A DNA stretch of 64,000 nucleotides, taken from assembly GCF_018691265.1 (NCBI RefSeq), contig NW_024881322.1, positions 9,289,989-9,353,988 of the forward strand, in the 5' to 3' direction. Both the position numbers and the translations under genes were made by a program. Each line of letters starts with the position of its first letter. Position 1 is the stretch's first letter. The notes beneath the pieces were generated by a model, which did no database searches, was not told the DNA's origin, and worked only from the letters and a program-made list of their open reading frames with translations. Shown here one piece after another: positions 14,297-26,780 of the stretch. The DNA is from Tyto alba. Taxonomy: Eukaryota; Chordata; Aves; Strigiformes; Tytonidae.

Positions 14297-14382
14297 GGAT
14301 TAAACATTTAGCTGCTAAGAGTATAAAGTGTGTGGTAATCTAGCCAGCTCTATGTGCTAAATTAAGAGAATATCATCCAACA
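14297..14382 (+). repeat. Copy B of a diverged duplicated segment
   Basis: ATTAAACATTTAGCTGCTAA, then GTATAAA, TAGCCAG, CTATGTG and GAATATCATCCAAC, align with copy A at 13,135-13,225 in the same order with small gaps. The similarity fades on both sides. Confidence 0.65.
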
Positions 14383-17300
14383 TCAGGAAGAAACATAGGT
14401 ACCTTTCTGTGTAATAAAATATTAAAACACCTATGAGGAATATACCCTGAGAAGGTCTACACTCAAACATTTTGATAATCGGGCACCAAAATGCATAGCC
14501 CTTCCCAGGTGTTTATTGAGCTAAACAAGCAGAAAAAGTAATTAAAGGCTGGAGGAAAAAGAATGGAACTTGTACTTTCACTAAATCCATCGATTTGTTT
14601 TTCCCACACTCCCCTTCAAATAGGCAAGATTTCTGCTCCTAGTATCCTGGGACATACAATGGGAGAAACAGGACAAGTAAGTTCACATCTGTAAAATTAT
14701 GCCACTGTACACAACACCTACATACAGAAACCCACTGGACCAAATTAATGGGCCCTATTAGTGCTGGGATTTGCAGGCAAGTCTTCATCACTCATTCTCC
14801 TGGCACCAGCCAGGACCCTGGAGCTTTCAGAAGTTTATTATTCCTGTTCCCCAGTACACAGTGTTTCACTGATGTATTTAAACAACCTCTAGTTCAAAAA
14901 AAAAAAAAAAAAAAGCAGACACATGCTTATCACTGCCAGGGTGTGATGTCAAACTAACACCAGCCCGTTCTGGGGGAAGGTCCAAGCCTGCAAAAGCCAC
15001 AGGGAAAGAAGGAAGGAACCACACAACCATCCAGCACAGGCAACATAACTCCCAGGAGAGGAGGCAGCCAAAACAGAGCTCGCTCAAGGCATTTTTTAGC
15101 AACCAGATCTACTGAACCAAATTTAAATGCCTCCAGCACAGCTTTGTCAGCTGTCCCTTCCCATGTTTGCTCTGCACTAAGTTTGAATGCCCGGGGTATT
15201 TTCTAGCTACTCAAGGCATTGAGATGGGGTCAGAGTTAGACATCCAGGTGCCTTCAAGAAGTCTTAGCAAGTGACTTCAGGCCTAGGATTGCTGACATTT
15301 CTTTTAGCTTTGAATTTCCTTGCTCAGCTTTAAAGTTGTTCAGTTCCACGTTATTTTTACTCTCTTCACTAAAACTTTTACTCCCCTCTCTCCCATCAAT
15401 CTCCATGTAGGTCAATCAGTTTCCCACTTACCTTTTAGTCCCGGATGACTTGCCACGTAGTCATAACACACTGCCCAAATCAAAGGAAGGGTCTCCATGC
15501 ACCTAGTTGTCTCCACCTATCCTTTCTTACACAGACCTCCTGCAGCCTAGAGCAATTTCCTGCTGGTTCAGGGAACTTCAGTAATCTCAAAACTTCCATT
15601 TATCAACACAGTCCTCAAGGACAAGGATCTTCCTGGCTATTCACCATCTACAGTCACAACACTAACTTGGCCCAAGCTAACCCAACAACCCCTTACACAC
15701 TTAATGTCATAATCCTCTCCTAACAGCTACCCAAGGCTCCCAGCCCTTCTATAGGTTCCTGACAGGACTGTGCTAATTCATATCAGCTGTAGCTTATAAC
15801 CAGCTTTCTTCCAGCTGATGCTATTTCAAGTCATCTCATCCTGAGATAACACAGCTTAGTAGATGCCATTAGTTTTTCTGACTAATATGTTTCTTCTTCT
15901 GAGAAAAAACATATGGTGTCATCCTTTTAAGGGCTTTTCCCTGGTTTGCTAGGGAGAAAAATTATGAGACCCGTAAAGGACCCAAAGCAAGTACCCATTC
16001 CTGCCCCAGTACTATGTGATGTGCCTCCTTACTGCCCTGTGGAAGGAACTACTGTTTCTCCTTACAAACAACAGGGAGGAAAGACCCCAAAGTCTCTCGT
16101 CTTCCCCAAAGAAGGGGTTGACTTAAACAAATACTCAAAGGTGAGGACATATCAAAATCCATCCCAAATGAGGAAAACGGTTAAATCTACTACACGGAAG
16201 AAGGTATTAATTCTCACCAAAGTCAGCAAGATCAAAGTGCACAAGTTTCTCTGAAGTAGACTAATGGGCCAGCTGAGCCCAGAAACACAAACCTTTGCCT
16301 ACCTGGTGGTAGAGTTTGGATCTGTGTAAATCAACAAGGACTTGTACTGCCCTGATTCAACAAGGCTGTTGTCCTGTCCAGCTGCTAACGCACTGCTCTA
16401 ATAAAGTGAAGAAGGGTTTTGAAACTCACTCGGATAAAAATTGGGCCAGAGCTAAAGGGCATCATCAGAAGTTTTGCTTAGCAAGGATCTGCATGACTGA
16501 GATTTAATAATGAATGATTAGAAAAGCATTGCTGCACTTCAACAGCTTGAATAGTGCCACTGCAGTCCCAAGAAGAATAATTCAAGTTTGTGTGAACCAG
16601 TACCAAACGAAAACCATTTACGTGAGTTAAGGATCGACCATTCAACTTTCACATAAAGGATTAAGCTTTACATTTGCCACGGTGGACAATGAAAGATAAA
16701 AGAACTTCTCTGTGCAAGGATCACTGTACTGAGAAGCTACTTTTCACCTCTGTTCTTAAAATTAGTGTGTTTATCTGAGGTCACTCATGGGAAAAATAAA
16801 TGGTTAGTCAAACACATATTACTTAGTTGCAAAAATAATATGGAGCTTTTTCAAAAGAGAGAAAGGAGAGTACCAAATTGACTTGAATTTATTTGACTTG
16901 AATTTTCTCCTCATATTGGAAAACAAATGAATATTTACATACGGTAAAGTCAAGTGTCTAGCCACCAAAATAATGTCATCAAAAAGTCATCAGGAGAAAA
17001 GGTCTTATTATTTGGATAGACTTTTTTCCTTCTGTGGTTCTTTCTTCATGCAGTCTAAATAAACACTGAGGCTGCAGCCACGTTTTGTCTATTGGAAGCG
17101 TGGGGAGGTTGCAAGTCCCAGTGTTTAAAGTGCAGAAATTTTCTTCTTGGTCAATAGCGAGAGCAGGGTTGCAGGGAATCGAGGGGGAGGCTTCACAGCC
17201 CAAAACAATCATCTATTCAGACTGATTAAGATGAGACACTGTGGAAAGACATTTCCAATCCTCCCCGACTGCAGCTGGAGGAAAAGAAGCAGTCTTAAGC

Positions 17301-18603
17301 ACGTTACCAGGAAGAGCAGAGATGTCCACCCTTATGTGATATGTCCTGTAAAACACGGGATAACAGCATCCAGAGGAACACCACCTCAAGTCCTAGAGCT
17401 GAGACATCTCAAGCTCTTCACTAGAAACCAATTCACCACCAGTATAACGTGTTTGCCTACACATACTTTAGGAGGCCATGTTATTCTATAAAGCCTCCAT
17501 CTGCGAGTTGTTGAGTGCTCACCCTATCTTTCCACTGCAGCGGCAGTCAGAGGCGCCCCACACTCCAGAAAGATTGACCTGCGATGCCTCCAGCCCTCCT
17601 GGGAAGCCGTTGCACACCCAGCTCCGTGGGTGCAGTGGCCACCAACAGGGAGGTGCGGGAGGGCTGCAGGGCTGGGACTTCCCAGCCTGGCTGGGCTGCA
17701 GCTCCAACAAGATGCCCAAGACATCACCGGGGAGATGCCCCTGGCAAACCACAGCTTTAGCAAACCAGCAACAGCTGCTGCTTTTTCTCCTGATTTAGGA
17801 CTGACCCAGGTGTTAATCACTCATGCCAGCCAAAACCTTGGTGTGGCCCAGCTTAGCTCCCAGGTGAGCCAGAGCTTGGAGCTGTTGTGGATTTTCATGT
17901 AAGGCAATGCTCGGGGATTATAAAACAAATGGTAATTATCTTACTGAAACTTCTTCTTAATTAGCAAATTTCAATAGGATTTTTCCCTCCCAGTGTCAGC
18001 TAGATATAAATGTTGTGAAACAAACCCTTCCAGACATCAAAGCAGGAGAGTGATTGTTTCTGGGTTTCAGGCCGAGACTGAAACTGGATCCAGACCAGTA
18101 CTTGGAGACATGCTTTCTCATTTCTAAGAGCCATTGCCCAATGTGATTTCCCAAGGCCCTGAGCCTCAGTCCATACGAACTTCATCCCCCACGTTCCTCC
18201 CGGTGGCCAGTCCATTGTTTGTGAGCATCCCCAGTAAAGCTGTTGTAAATAATCTACACAGCCCTCAGCCAGCCGAGGCAGACATGGTACCACCATGGCC
18301 ACGTGAACATCTCGAGCTATAGCTGGGTTACTTCGCATGTGATGAGAAATGAAAAATAAAGCCCTGAGCATTCCAGTCATACCAAGTGTGCTCCCGACAG
18401 CGCTTTTAAACAAATCTCCACTGTTCAATGGACAGAGCAGAACTGGAGTCTGTCTGCTTCAATTTAAATCTGTCCCTGAATGATGTCCATGAGTTAACAG
18501 GGAGAATTACAAGGGAAGGAACAAATAAACATTACAAAAAGAAAACCAGACTTTTTAAACACTCAGATGCCTCGACAGTTCCCAGGCTAAGCATCCATGT
18601 GTT

Positions 18604-18624
18604 AAAAAAAAAAAAAAAAAAAAA
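18604..18624 (+). repeat. Poly-A tract (21 A)
   Basis: This simple homopolymer lies in intergenic DNA. No target-site duplication or retroposon body was recognised. Confidence 0.85.
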
Positions 18625-19499
18625 TCTATACAGCGTACAAGTGTTAGCAGCTCTGAGGCTGCGTAACCTATCTGTGAATCAGGTATAGATTTACCAGGGT
18701 GGCAGAGAAGGGTAATCCCTGCCTTGTTGCCACGAGCAGTGCCTTGCAGGGCGTGCAGTCTCCAGCCATAGGACAGGGCTGTCTGTGGGCACACAACCCA
18801 CCCCACGTGGGCTGGTGCACAGGTTGTCCTCTCCAGGGCAGGGGGAAGCCACCCAGGTCAGCGCTTCTCTCTGTCAACACGGGCAATACACTTGGTGGTG
18901 TGGTCAAGTGCAAAGAGCTTTAGCTACTGCACGTGATGGAGAAGTCTAGCCACTACTGGTGTTTAGGATTGTTTCTGCCTTTGCTTTCTACTGCAGCAAG
19001 GGAAGGAGTCGCTAAACTTTGTTTTGGGTGTACTCCAGCCGAAGCCTCTCTGGTTTTAGGGCAATGGCCACATGATTCTCTGTTTGTGCCCACACTTTGG
19101 CCACTGCAGGATGAGCAGAAAGGCTGTGTAGCCCCTCACCCTGCTACAATAGGAACCCAAGTTTGGAAATGCAGATGAGGAGCCACCGATCACAGCCTGG
19201 TGTTAATGTACAGTGCTGAACCACGCAAGTCCCAGTGAGTGACAGTAGGTCACTTAAATGGTATCTAACTCGTCCCACAAAAAAGCCATCTAGATTCCTA
19301 TTTGGCCCAGATCTCGTATTTATGTGGTTCAAATTTATGCCCATGTTTAATGCAGGAATGTTAGAGCTTGAGTGTTATTTGTGTTTGTACTTCTAATAGC
19401 TATCTAGAAAATATTAGACAAAGCCAATAAAAGGAAAAGCTTTCCCCTGTCTCTCTCCTGAAACTCCTCTTCAGCTTAACCCAATTTTCCAAGTCACTT

Positions 19500-19640
19500 A
19501 GAGGCCTTTAAATAAAATGAAATCCTAACGATGTCGCTGCCATGAATAATTAATTGTACCAGTACAATCTCTCAAACAAAATCCATTCTCATTAGATTAG
19601 AGGTTTTCTCAAGACACACGAGTTCATTATGGCATTTTTA
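19500..19640. promoter_or_regulatory. Candidate conserved non-coding element
   Basis: This AT-rich, non-repetitive stretch includes AATAATTAATTGTACC and CTCATTAGATTAGAGG, typical homeodomain-type motifs, with no coding frame. The assignment is by texture only. Confidence 0.2.
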
Positions 19641-22600
19641 CATCCTTCTTGTCTCTTACGTTTCTTTGTCTTTCCTTATCTATGTCTTTTCTTATTTGTG
19701 TCTGAGACCCAGGACTCTATCACCTCGGTAGCCTCCAAAAGGATATGCTGATGCCCAGGGAAGAGAGCTCCTGAACAACCAGGCACACAGTGGCAGGAGG
19801 GCGAGAGCCCTGTCTGTAGCTTACGGGCAGACCAGTGGGGTGGGCAGTTCACTGGACACTCCTGTTGCCAAAGTCCAAGAACTCATTTGGAAAGTTTTAC
19901 CCTCTGCTAAAAGCTCTAACCTTGAACAGCTTAGGGAGCATGGTTCAAGTTTTGTGCGAAATCTTTGTTAAAGCTATTCTCAGTGTTTTAAGTCATAGGT
20001 AGTTAAAGGGTATTATTATACTGATATTAATAACCAGGCATCTTTCCTTCTTTTTTTTTTTTTGAACCCAGCTTTGTATTCAGATTAATAAGGATAACAG
20101 GTGAGTTAAGGATAAAGGGCCAAATCCATTGCACATAGGAATTGATTTGTCTACCACTGTTTTGGTAGGCAGAACTTCCAAGACACTCAGAGCTGCATTT
20201 ATGCAGAGACCAAAGAAACTATTTTAAAAGTACAATAGGAGTCACTCACAGTATCCTTCATAATAGGCTTTGCCACAAGAAATGAAATTTTTGTCCAGAC
20301 ACAACCCAATTTAAACTGCTGTCTTCTAACACAGTCTTTTCTCGAGGCTCTGACAGTCCAGGCCCATCCAGTGGATTTTCTTCTTTTGACAGTGACGATA
20401 GTGTAAAGGAATGAGAGCTCCCTGAAGTCCCCAAAGCAAGTATTAGTCTTTTGGAAGATGCATAAAAATAAAATCCAGATCACTGAGTGTCTTCAGGAAT
20501 CTAATTCAATTTTTCAGAGGCAAGCATTACTTTCAGTGCTGAGGACAGATTCCAAGTCTGATAATCACACTTCACCTCTTGCATGTGCCCTGTGACTTCA
20601 GTGGGAGATGGCATTGCTGTGCCACTTTGGATGCTTCCCCACACACTGCAAACCCTGCAAGCATGCACTGGACCAGAGAACTGAAGGGGACCTCTGCCCT
20701 GTCATGGGATTCCTCAAGCACCATCTTACACCTACCTGCAGTCTTCGTCCCCATCACTCTTCCTGGGAAGGTATCACTTCCATGATTAGAAATCATCTTC
20801 TGGCCCAAATTTACTTCTTGGAGCTTATTATCCATTCCTCTTTAGGCCAGCTTTGTCCTTTTCACTAAAGAGCTATTCCTCCTGCCAGAATTTATCCCCT
20901 TGATGTAGTCACAGCCAACATTTATCATCTTTCAGATTTCATCTTCTTATATGACTTAAATTCTCCATGCCACTCCACCTTGGCGATTATCTGTGGTAAA
21001 AACGGGGGACTGGGACTGTACACAACATTGCACATTAACACTTTGAACAGTGGAGTTAATTCCTTCCCTTCTTCCAGTATCTCATTTGAGGTACCTTAAG
21101 CCAGCAGGATCATAGGACTTGTTTCCTGGTTACTTTGCATCTATGATTCCTTGTGAAACTCTGATCATCCAACATGCCCAGCATAATTCCTTTGCTGTTT
21201 CCAAGCGCTATGCGCTTGGTTTCTAAGAGTAATTCTTGTTATTAGTCACTAATTTCTTCACCTAGCTTTTTGCACTGCTGTATTTCATCAGCCCAGTCCT
21301 CCCTGAAGCACACCCCCATCCTCTTTGTGTTGCTGGTGCCTCATAACTTCATGTCAGTACTGAATTCCATTGGCACTCCAGAGCCTGGCCACAGGCGTGC
21401 TCTGGCTGGGAGGACTGTAACCACAGCATATAACCTACCACTGGAAGAGCCCAAGGGAAAGGGATGATACCCCATTATCTTCTGACTGCCCATGTTAATC
21501 CGTCCTTAAAAACACTGCTAGTTTTTATGCAAGAACATTAATTGTACTATTCAATATGAATTCTTCTCCTCAAGGCTATGTTTAAAAACATGTCTCCAGC
21601 CCTGTAATCCCCCTGTCAGCAAAGCTTCCTGTTATCTCTTCTTTATCTAGCTTTTGTATTCATCCCTATCTTATCCATCTAAACTAATAAATTCTCTTGA
21701 AGGACCATAAAATCTGCTCTGCCAGACATGACGTTTCATGTTCCAGCTGTCTCTGCAGCACTCCCCTATAAAGCTTTAGTCTTCATTCAAAGTCGGGAGA
21801 GGTTCTGCACTTTTGATGTCAGCAGCTCCAAGACTCCTCTAAAACCAAGTCCTTGAGCTCATTAGTCCCCTTCACTCCACTCGTTACTACTCTGAGTTTG
21901 CTTTCCTGGAATAAAGCACCTTAGTTTTCTTTAACTGACTTTCAACTTAAAGGAACTCTACTGGCATTCAGTCAATCCCAGCAGGTTGGTTTGGTTTTGA
22001 TAATCACTTCTTTGGTAACATCCTTGCTGCTGACCATGAATGAGTCTGCAGTACTGATGACTCCTATTAGACCAACGACTGGTGAAGAAATCTGCCAGTA
22101 ATGGGACACAAGACTACCTGGATCCTACTAACCCTAGCTACTGTTTTCCCTACCTAGATTTTCCAGATCAAATTTAATTATAGAAACCCACCCATTACTA
22201 TATCTAAGCCCGGGTATCTACAAAAAAGAATCCTAACGCTAGACCTGTATTTATTTATTTATTTTACCATCCTTCCCATAAATATTTAGTACAAAGTGGG
22301 TCTATTTGACCAGTGCTATCCCGTTTTGCTTCTTTATCATCTGTCTTACTGTGAGCACAGAATTATTAATAACTTTAGCTTTATTCATGTTTCCTCAATA
22401 GTGCACCTCTTTAAACACCTTATTTTCTATTATGATCTCTGTTCCCAAAACGTATTTGCAATCCCATTGAGATCCTTCACCGGGAATTCCTATGACTCTC
22501 TTGCAGTGTTAATTACATGTTTGTGTTAATACCCTGCTGGCCTTGACCCTGCAATTGTATTTTTAAAAAACTGAAATGTTTGTATAATTATACCTTACTC

Positions 22601-25600
22601 TGCATATACATATGCCCTGCTCCTTAAGTGAGACAGACTTTTTTTAATAATCTGGGACACTTCCCTGATTCTGCTCTCACCAAAATTAGCAATTAGAGAC
22701 TTATGCCCATCAGCCCTGGTATTCCTTTACCTACTACTGTACCCCCTGTATCTCATTTTCTTCTCTTTGCGCGCAGACACCACCAACCCTCCTCAGGTCC
22801 TGCACTCAGAGTTCCAGTTCTGTTACTCACTAGTAACTCTTCCAACCAGCTACCTCAGTGTATATACCCACCCCCAGGCCACTAGCAGACCAATACTGTT
22901 TTGCTTTGCTTTTGCACCTCTGCAGTCACAAGGACTCTTCCCACAGGTTTGGCATCTAGCCACCTTCCTTCTTCAGACCACCTCCGCTGTTATCTCAGGA
23001 GCCATCTTTTGTTCTCTTGCTTTGCTTTTAAAAAATGAAGCGCAGCATCCTCCTGCCGACTTCAGGGCTCTGGCTGCTGGGCTCCCCTGCTCTCTGCTGG
23101 TTTCTCTTTTGCAGAGGTCAGCTCCGTATCTCCACCGAAACCTGCCAACTGCTGGCTCGCTTACTGCAGCTTAAGGCAGAAAATACCTCTCACGGTCTGG
23201 GACAGAGTTTCTCATCTACAGATAAAAATCCCAACATTTTGCAGCATATTCTGCAAGTGTATGGGAGTAGGCTATACTGAACTAAACAGCAGCTCCTTAG
23301 ATATGCGTGTAATTGAATGTGAGTGCATGAGTGTCTATGTGACTATACAGAGTGAGTCAGTCTGTTATCCCTACAAGGAAGGTCACTATAGCTATTAAAT
23401 TACAATGGGCAAAAACATTAGTGTAGCCATTAAAATCAAAAACAAATTGATTTTTGAGATGATCATTATCCACGTTTGCAATTACAATTTTTCCTCTTAA
23501 AAATGAGAAATTCTACACAGACAGAAGGGCAGTGCAATAAACTCTAGAGTTTTCTGTTAAACTCAGAAAATCAAGATAATTCACCCTTAATGTTCCTTGA
23601 CCTAATTTCTTTGTCTTTTAGCATCACAAGGGCCAGAGGATATTAAGTGGTATCATCTGCAACGGGGATACCAAGGCAACAGGCTCTCAGTTTAAGGACA
23701 AAGTAAAATCTCATGGTACTTCTATGGAGTCAACAAAGCTCTCTGAAATCCGTTTCAGTGATGCTACTTGTGCTCTCAAATATCTGATTTTAAAACTTGC
23801 TTGTGTTTGTGACCTTAGTATTCTTTGTACCGTTGGGACACTGCAGACCCTCAGGGATAGGCAATTATACTGCCTGAAGTGAAAGACCCTCCCCAAGAAA
23901 CACAGAAATGAAGTTTAATCTGGTATCTTACGGGAAGTGCTTTCACAACCTCCATCCCAATTAGTGGCATTTCATATTGGCAAATTCTTCACAATAGCCC
24001 TGATACAATTTAAAATCATTGGTAAGCCCAGTTTTTGAGCTGACATGGAAGTCCCAGGAGAGGAGGGAGGGGCAGAGGGAGAAGCAGAGATTTTTCTAAG
24101 CAATCATTCAGTGCTTTAATTCATCACAAAAGCCAACTACCAAACAGAGCTTTTCAGCAGGAGCTCTGAATGCACGAAAGGGGCCAAGATATTTGTCCAC
24201 ATTAACAGAGAAGCTCCAACGGCAGTATGAAGCACTGCACTAGCCCAAGAGAAGTCTTCCTGGGTACGTACAATGGAATGGAAATGAAAGACAGCCATTG
24301 ATTATTTCTTATTTAAAAACCCCCCACATCCCTATCGTATAACCCCCTACAGTTTCTTGTGTCATTCTTCAACTTGGTTGACCAAAAAAAGCTGGTATTA
24401 TTTCCCTTCAGTTAAATATTAAAATTCTACCTGCTCCCTTAACAGATATTAGACATCTCAAAATGTTTACAAACACACACGAAGAGGAAGAGACCTTCCC
24501 AACAAAGGGTTTCTCCTCACAACATATTCCCTGAGTGTCACCATCTGTTTTTCACCACTGCCCAACTCCACGCTACACCAGTCTCACAGAAACAAAGCAA
24601 TGCCAGAACAAGAAAAACAAACTTTAACTGTACAATTATTACTATAATTTATGCCACACTTTTAACACATGGAAGGTCCTTAAATTACAGCCACAGAAAG
24701 GGGAATGAAGCCAGCATGGAAAAGAATGGAAGGAAATTGGGATCTATTTCCCACCAGAAGTCTCTTGAGTGCTTACAGTCACCTTAGAGGTCAGAAAAAA
24801 GACCCACTCTAGACACACAAATAATCCAAGGTAGAGAGAAACTGAAGAATATTATATATTTTGTATACATGTAAAATTATGTATGTCTGTAATAGCTCAG
24901 ATAACCTTGGGGCCAGATCTTTGTACAGTGCAATCAGGCCCAAATCCTCCCAGCTTAGTAACTGGCTTCATGTGATGCACATACACAGGATGAAGAGGGC
25001 CAACAGTTTTAGGGTTCTGCCAACATTTCACTCATACATCTTTCCCTTGAAATTCAAACCCAAGATGCTGTCTAGACCAGTTTAGTGCCTAAAAAATGTC
25101 CATTCCTAGTTCCTGAACGGGACTTTGGAACAATAGTTATGGTCTCACGAGACAGAATCTTTGACAGCAACCTCCTCTGAAGATACTGCTGCTGCTGAGT
25201 GGTGCTCTCACACCACGCCACGCCACGCCACACCACCCCGCTCCACTGATGATCTGCTCATGTGCCCGAGCAGGGGATCAGACCAAAAAAACTGATTCAG
25301 CCTTTGAAAACCCCATAAAAACAACAACATCTACATGGCTCAGCCCCTGCCTGGTGCCATGCTGTAACGCTGGATAATGTGACCAGTATTATGCATTACA
25401 GTACTAGATCTCTGCAGATATCGTCACCTCACTTTGTAAAAGACCTCAGAAGCCCTCTCTCAGTGGCCACAGGGATTCCAGCACTCAGCAGAGAAACTCA
25501 ACTGGCAAAACAGCATTAAGAAGGTATCAGTTGTCCTCCACCAGCAGCAGCTGGGAAAACTTACTCAGATGACTTAAACCAAATGTTTGCTTCAGCAATT

Positions 25601-26514
25601 AAAAAAATACTTGCTGTGAAGAATCATACATCATAGCTATTTTCTAGGAAGATCCATGCTGCCTTTTGCATTGTAATTAATACATAGGAAGATTAATTTA
25701 AGACATATCAAGACCAAGTCAGGCAAAATCATCTTAATTAATGATGTTCGTGCTGTAACTTACATGTTACAGCCTATCCTTGTGGCCCCAGGGGGGGAAA
25801 AAAAAAAAATTAAAAAATCAACAGTGTTGGAAAACTAGCATACAACCCAATAAACTGATGATTCCACATTTCCCAGAGCCAGCTCCGTGTCACATAATGT
25901 GGAGGCTGTTTTTTTTCAGCCAGATGAAGACAGCAGGGTGCCTGATTTGCTACAGCAGCGCTTCTCCAAGCAGCAGCGTTACCACAGGCATCTGAATGCG
26001 AGAACCCAACTGCGGGGGAACAGGCAAGCCCCGGGCAGGGCTGTCTGGAGGCAGCCTGGGCTACGAAACCCTCGAGCCAGGAAAGAGACACAATGGGAGC
26101 AACTTCGCAGCTCGCTCGCAGTAACTCCGGCCACTTATCGCAAGCAGGACCCGCACCTTTTCGAGAGGAGCGGTGAGCCTTCAGGCCCGTTGCAGTTACT
26201 CACTTCTGCTGAGGGGATCGCCGGACGGTTTCGGTTAGTGATCTTTTTTTTTTTTTTTTTTAAGGGAAAGCTACCCAGCCTTCCCTGACAGCACCGTCCA
26301 CCTCAGGAAGGGGGACGCCACGCCCGCTGCTCGCAAAGATACTGACTGGTTCGTAATAAAAAGAAACATCTTTTCAAACACGTAACGCCCACCCGGTGCC
26401 TCTACTAACCCACAGCGCGCTGTCCCAGGACGAGAACCGAGCGCGGCGCCGCCAGACCTCCCGTGCCCTCCGGCAGCGCCGGAACACCGCGGGGACACGC
26501 CGTCCCACGCCCCT

Positions 26515-26619
26515 CGGTCCCCCCAGTGCCCCCCAGTGCCCCCCAGTTCCCCCAGTGCCCCCCAGTTCCCCCCAGTTCCCCCATTGCCCCCCAGTTCCCC
26601 CAAGTGCCCCCCAGTTCCC
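26515..26619 (+). repeat. C-rich tandem repeat, unit about 10 bp
   Basis: About ten units of the form CCCCCCAGTGC or CCCCCCAGTTC (one CATTG and one CAAGTG variant) lie in the CpG island. The minus strand is G-rich with regular G-runs. Open frames here give only Pro/Val/Ser or Gly/Trp repeats and are not genes. Confidence 0.9.
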
Positions 26620-26660
26620 GCCGCCGCCCCGGGCGCGCGGCGCGGCGCGGCTGGGTGACG

Positions 26661-26674
26661 GCGCCATCTAGCGG
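26661..26674 (-). promoter_or_regulatory. CTCF core motif
   Basis: The minus strand reads CCGCTAGATGGCGC, which fits every position of the 14-bp CTCF core consensus CCRSYAGRKGGCRS. It lies inside the unassigned CpG island. Confidence 0.7.
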
Positions 26675-26765
26675 GCGGCGGGCGCAGCGCCGGCGGGGGG
26701 GGGGGTGGTGAGGTGAGGGCGGGAATGGGGGGAGGCCTGTCTCCTCCGGAATTACCCGTCACCCG

Positions 26766-26773
26766 TGACGTGT
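26766..26773 (+). promoter_or_regulatory. CRE/UPRE-like element
   Basis: TGACGTGT at the edge of the unassigned CpG island has the same TGACGTG core as the element in the HERPUD2 promoter. Binding is inferred. Confidence 0.3.
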
Positions 26774-26780
26774 TTTCCTC

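Larger units (their letters stand above)
14383..26389. other. Intergenic DNA
   Basis: No exon of the expected neighbour TBX20 (T-box domain) or of any other gene is seen. Frames up to 142 codons (for example minus 18,428-18,000 and plus 22,767-23,174) show no recognisable domain. Simple tracts are poly-A at 14,896-14,914 and 18,604-18,624, and a short CCACG repeat at about 25,213-25,232. An AT-rich stretch at 19,500-19,640 is listed separately. Confidence 0.55.
26390..26780. promoter_or_regulatory. Unassigned CpG island (candidate promoter or insulator)
   Basis: CpG-dense sequence about 4.5 kb beyond the HERPUD2 3' end, with a weaker shoulder from about 25,980. It contains runs such as GCGCGCGGCGCGGCGCGG, a 10-bp C-rich tandem repeat, a full CTCF consensus match and TGACGTGT. 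No recognised first exon lies in or beside it on either strand; the longest frames (for example minus 26,762-26,271) are low-complexity shadows of the tandem repeat. It may start an unannotated non-coding RNA or act as a boundary element. Confidence 0.6.

Noticed and set aside
15946..16254. 102-codon plus-strand frame with a Lys-rich end
   Set aside because: The composition is moderately protein-like, but no family was recognised, no splice context or promoter is seen, and the length is compatible with chance.
18000..18428. 142-codon minus-strand frame
   Set aside because: No recognisable domain and no splice or promoter context; probably chance.
26271..26762. 163-codon minus-strand frame in the orphan CpG island
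   Set aside because: It is mostly a Gly/Trp/Leu repeat produced by the C-rich tandem array, with no protein family signature.
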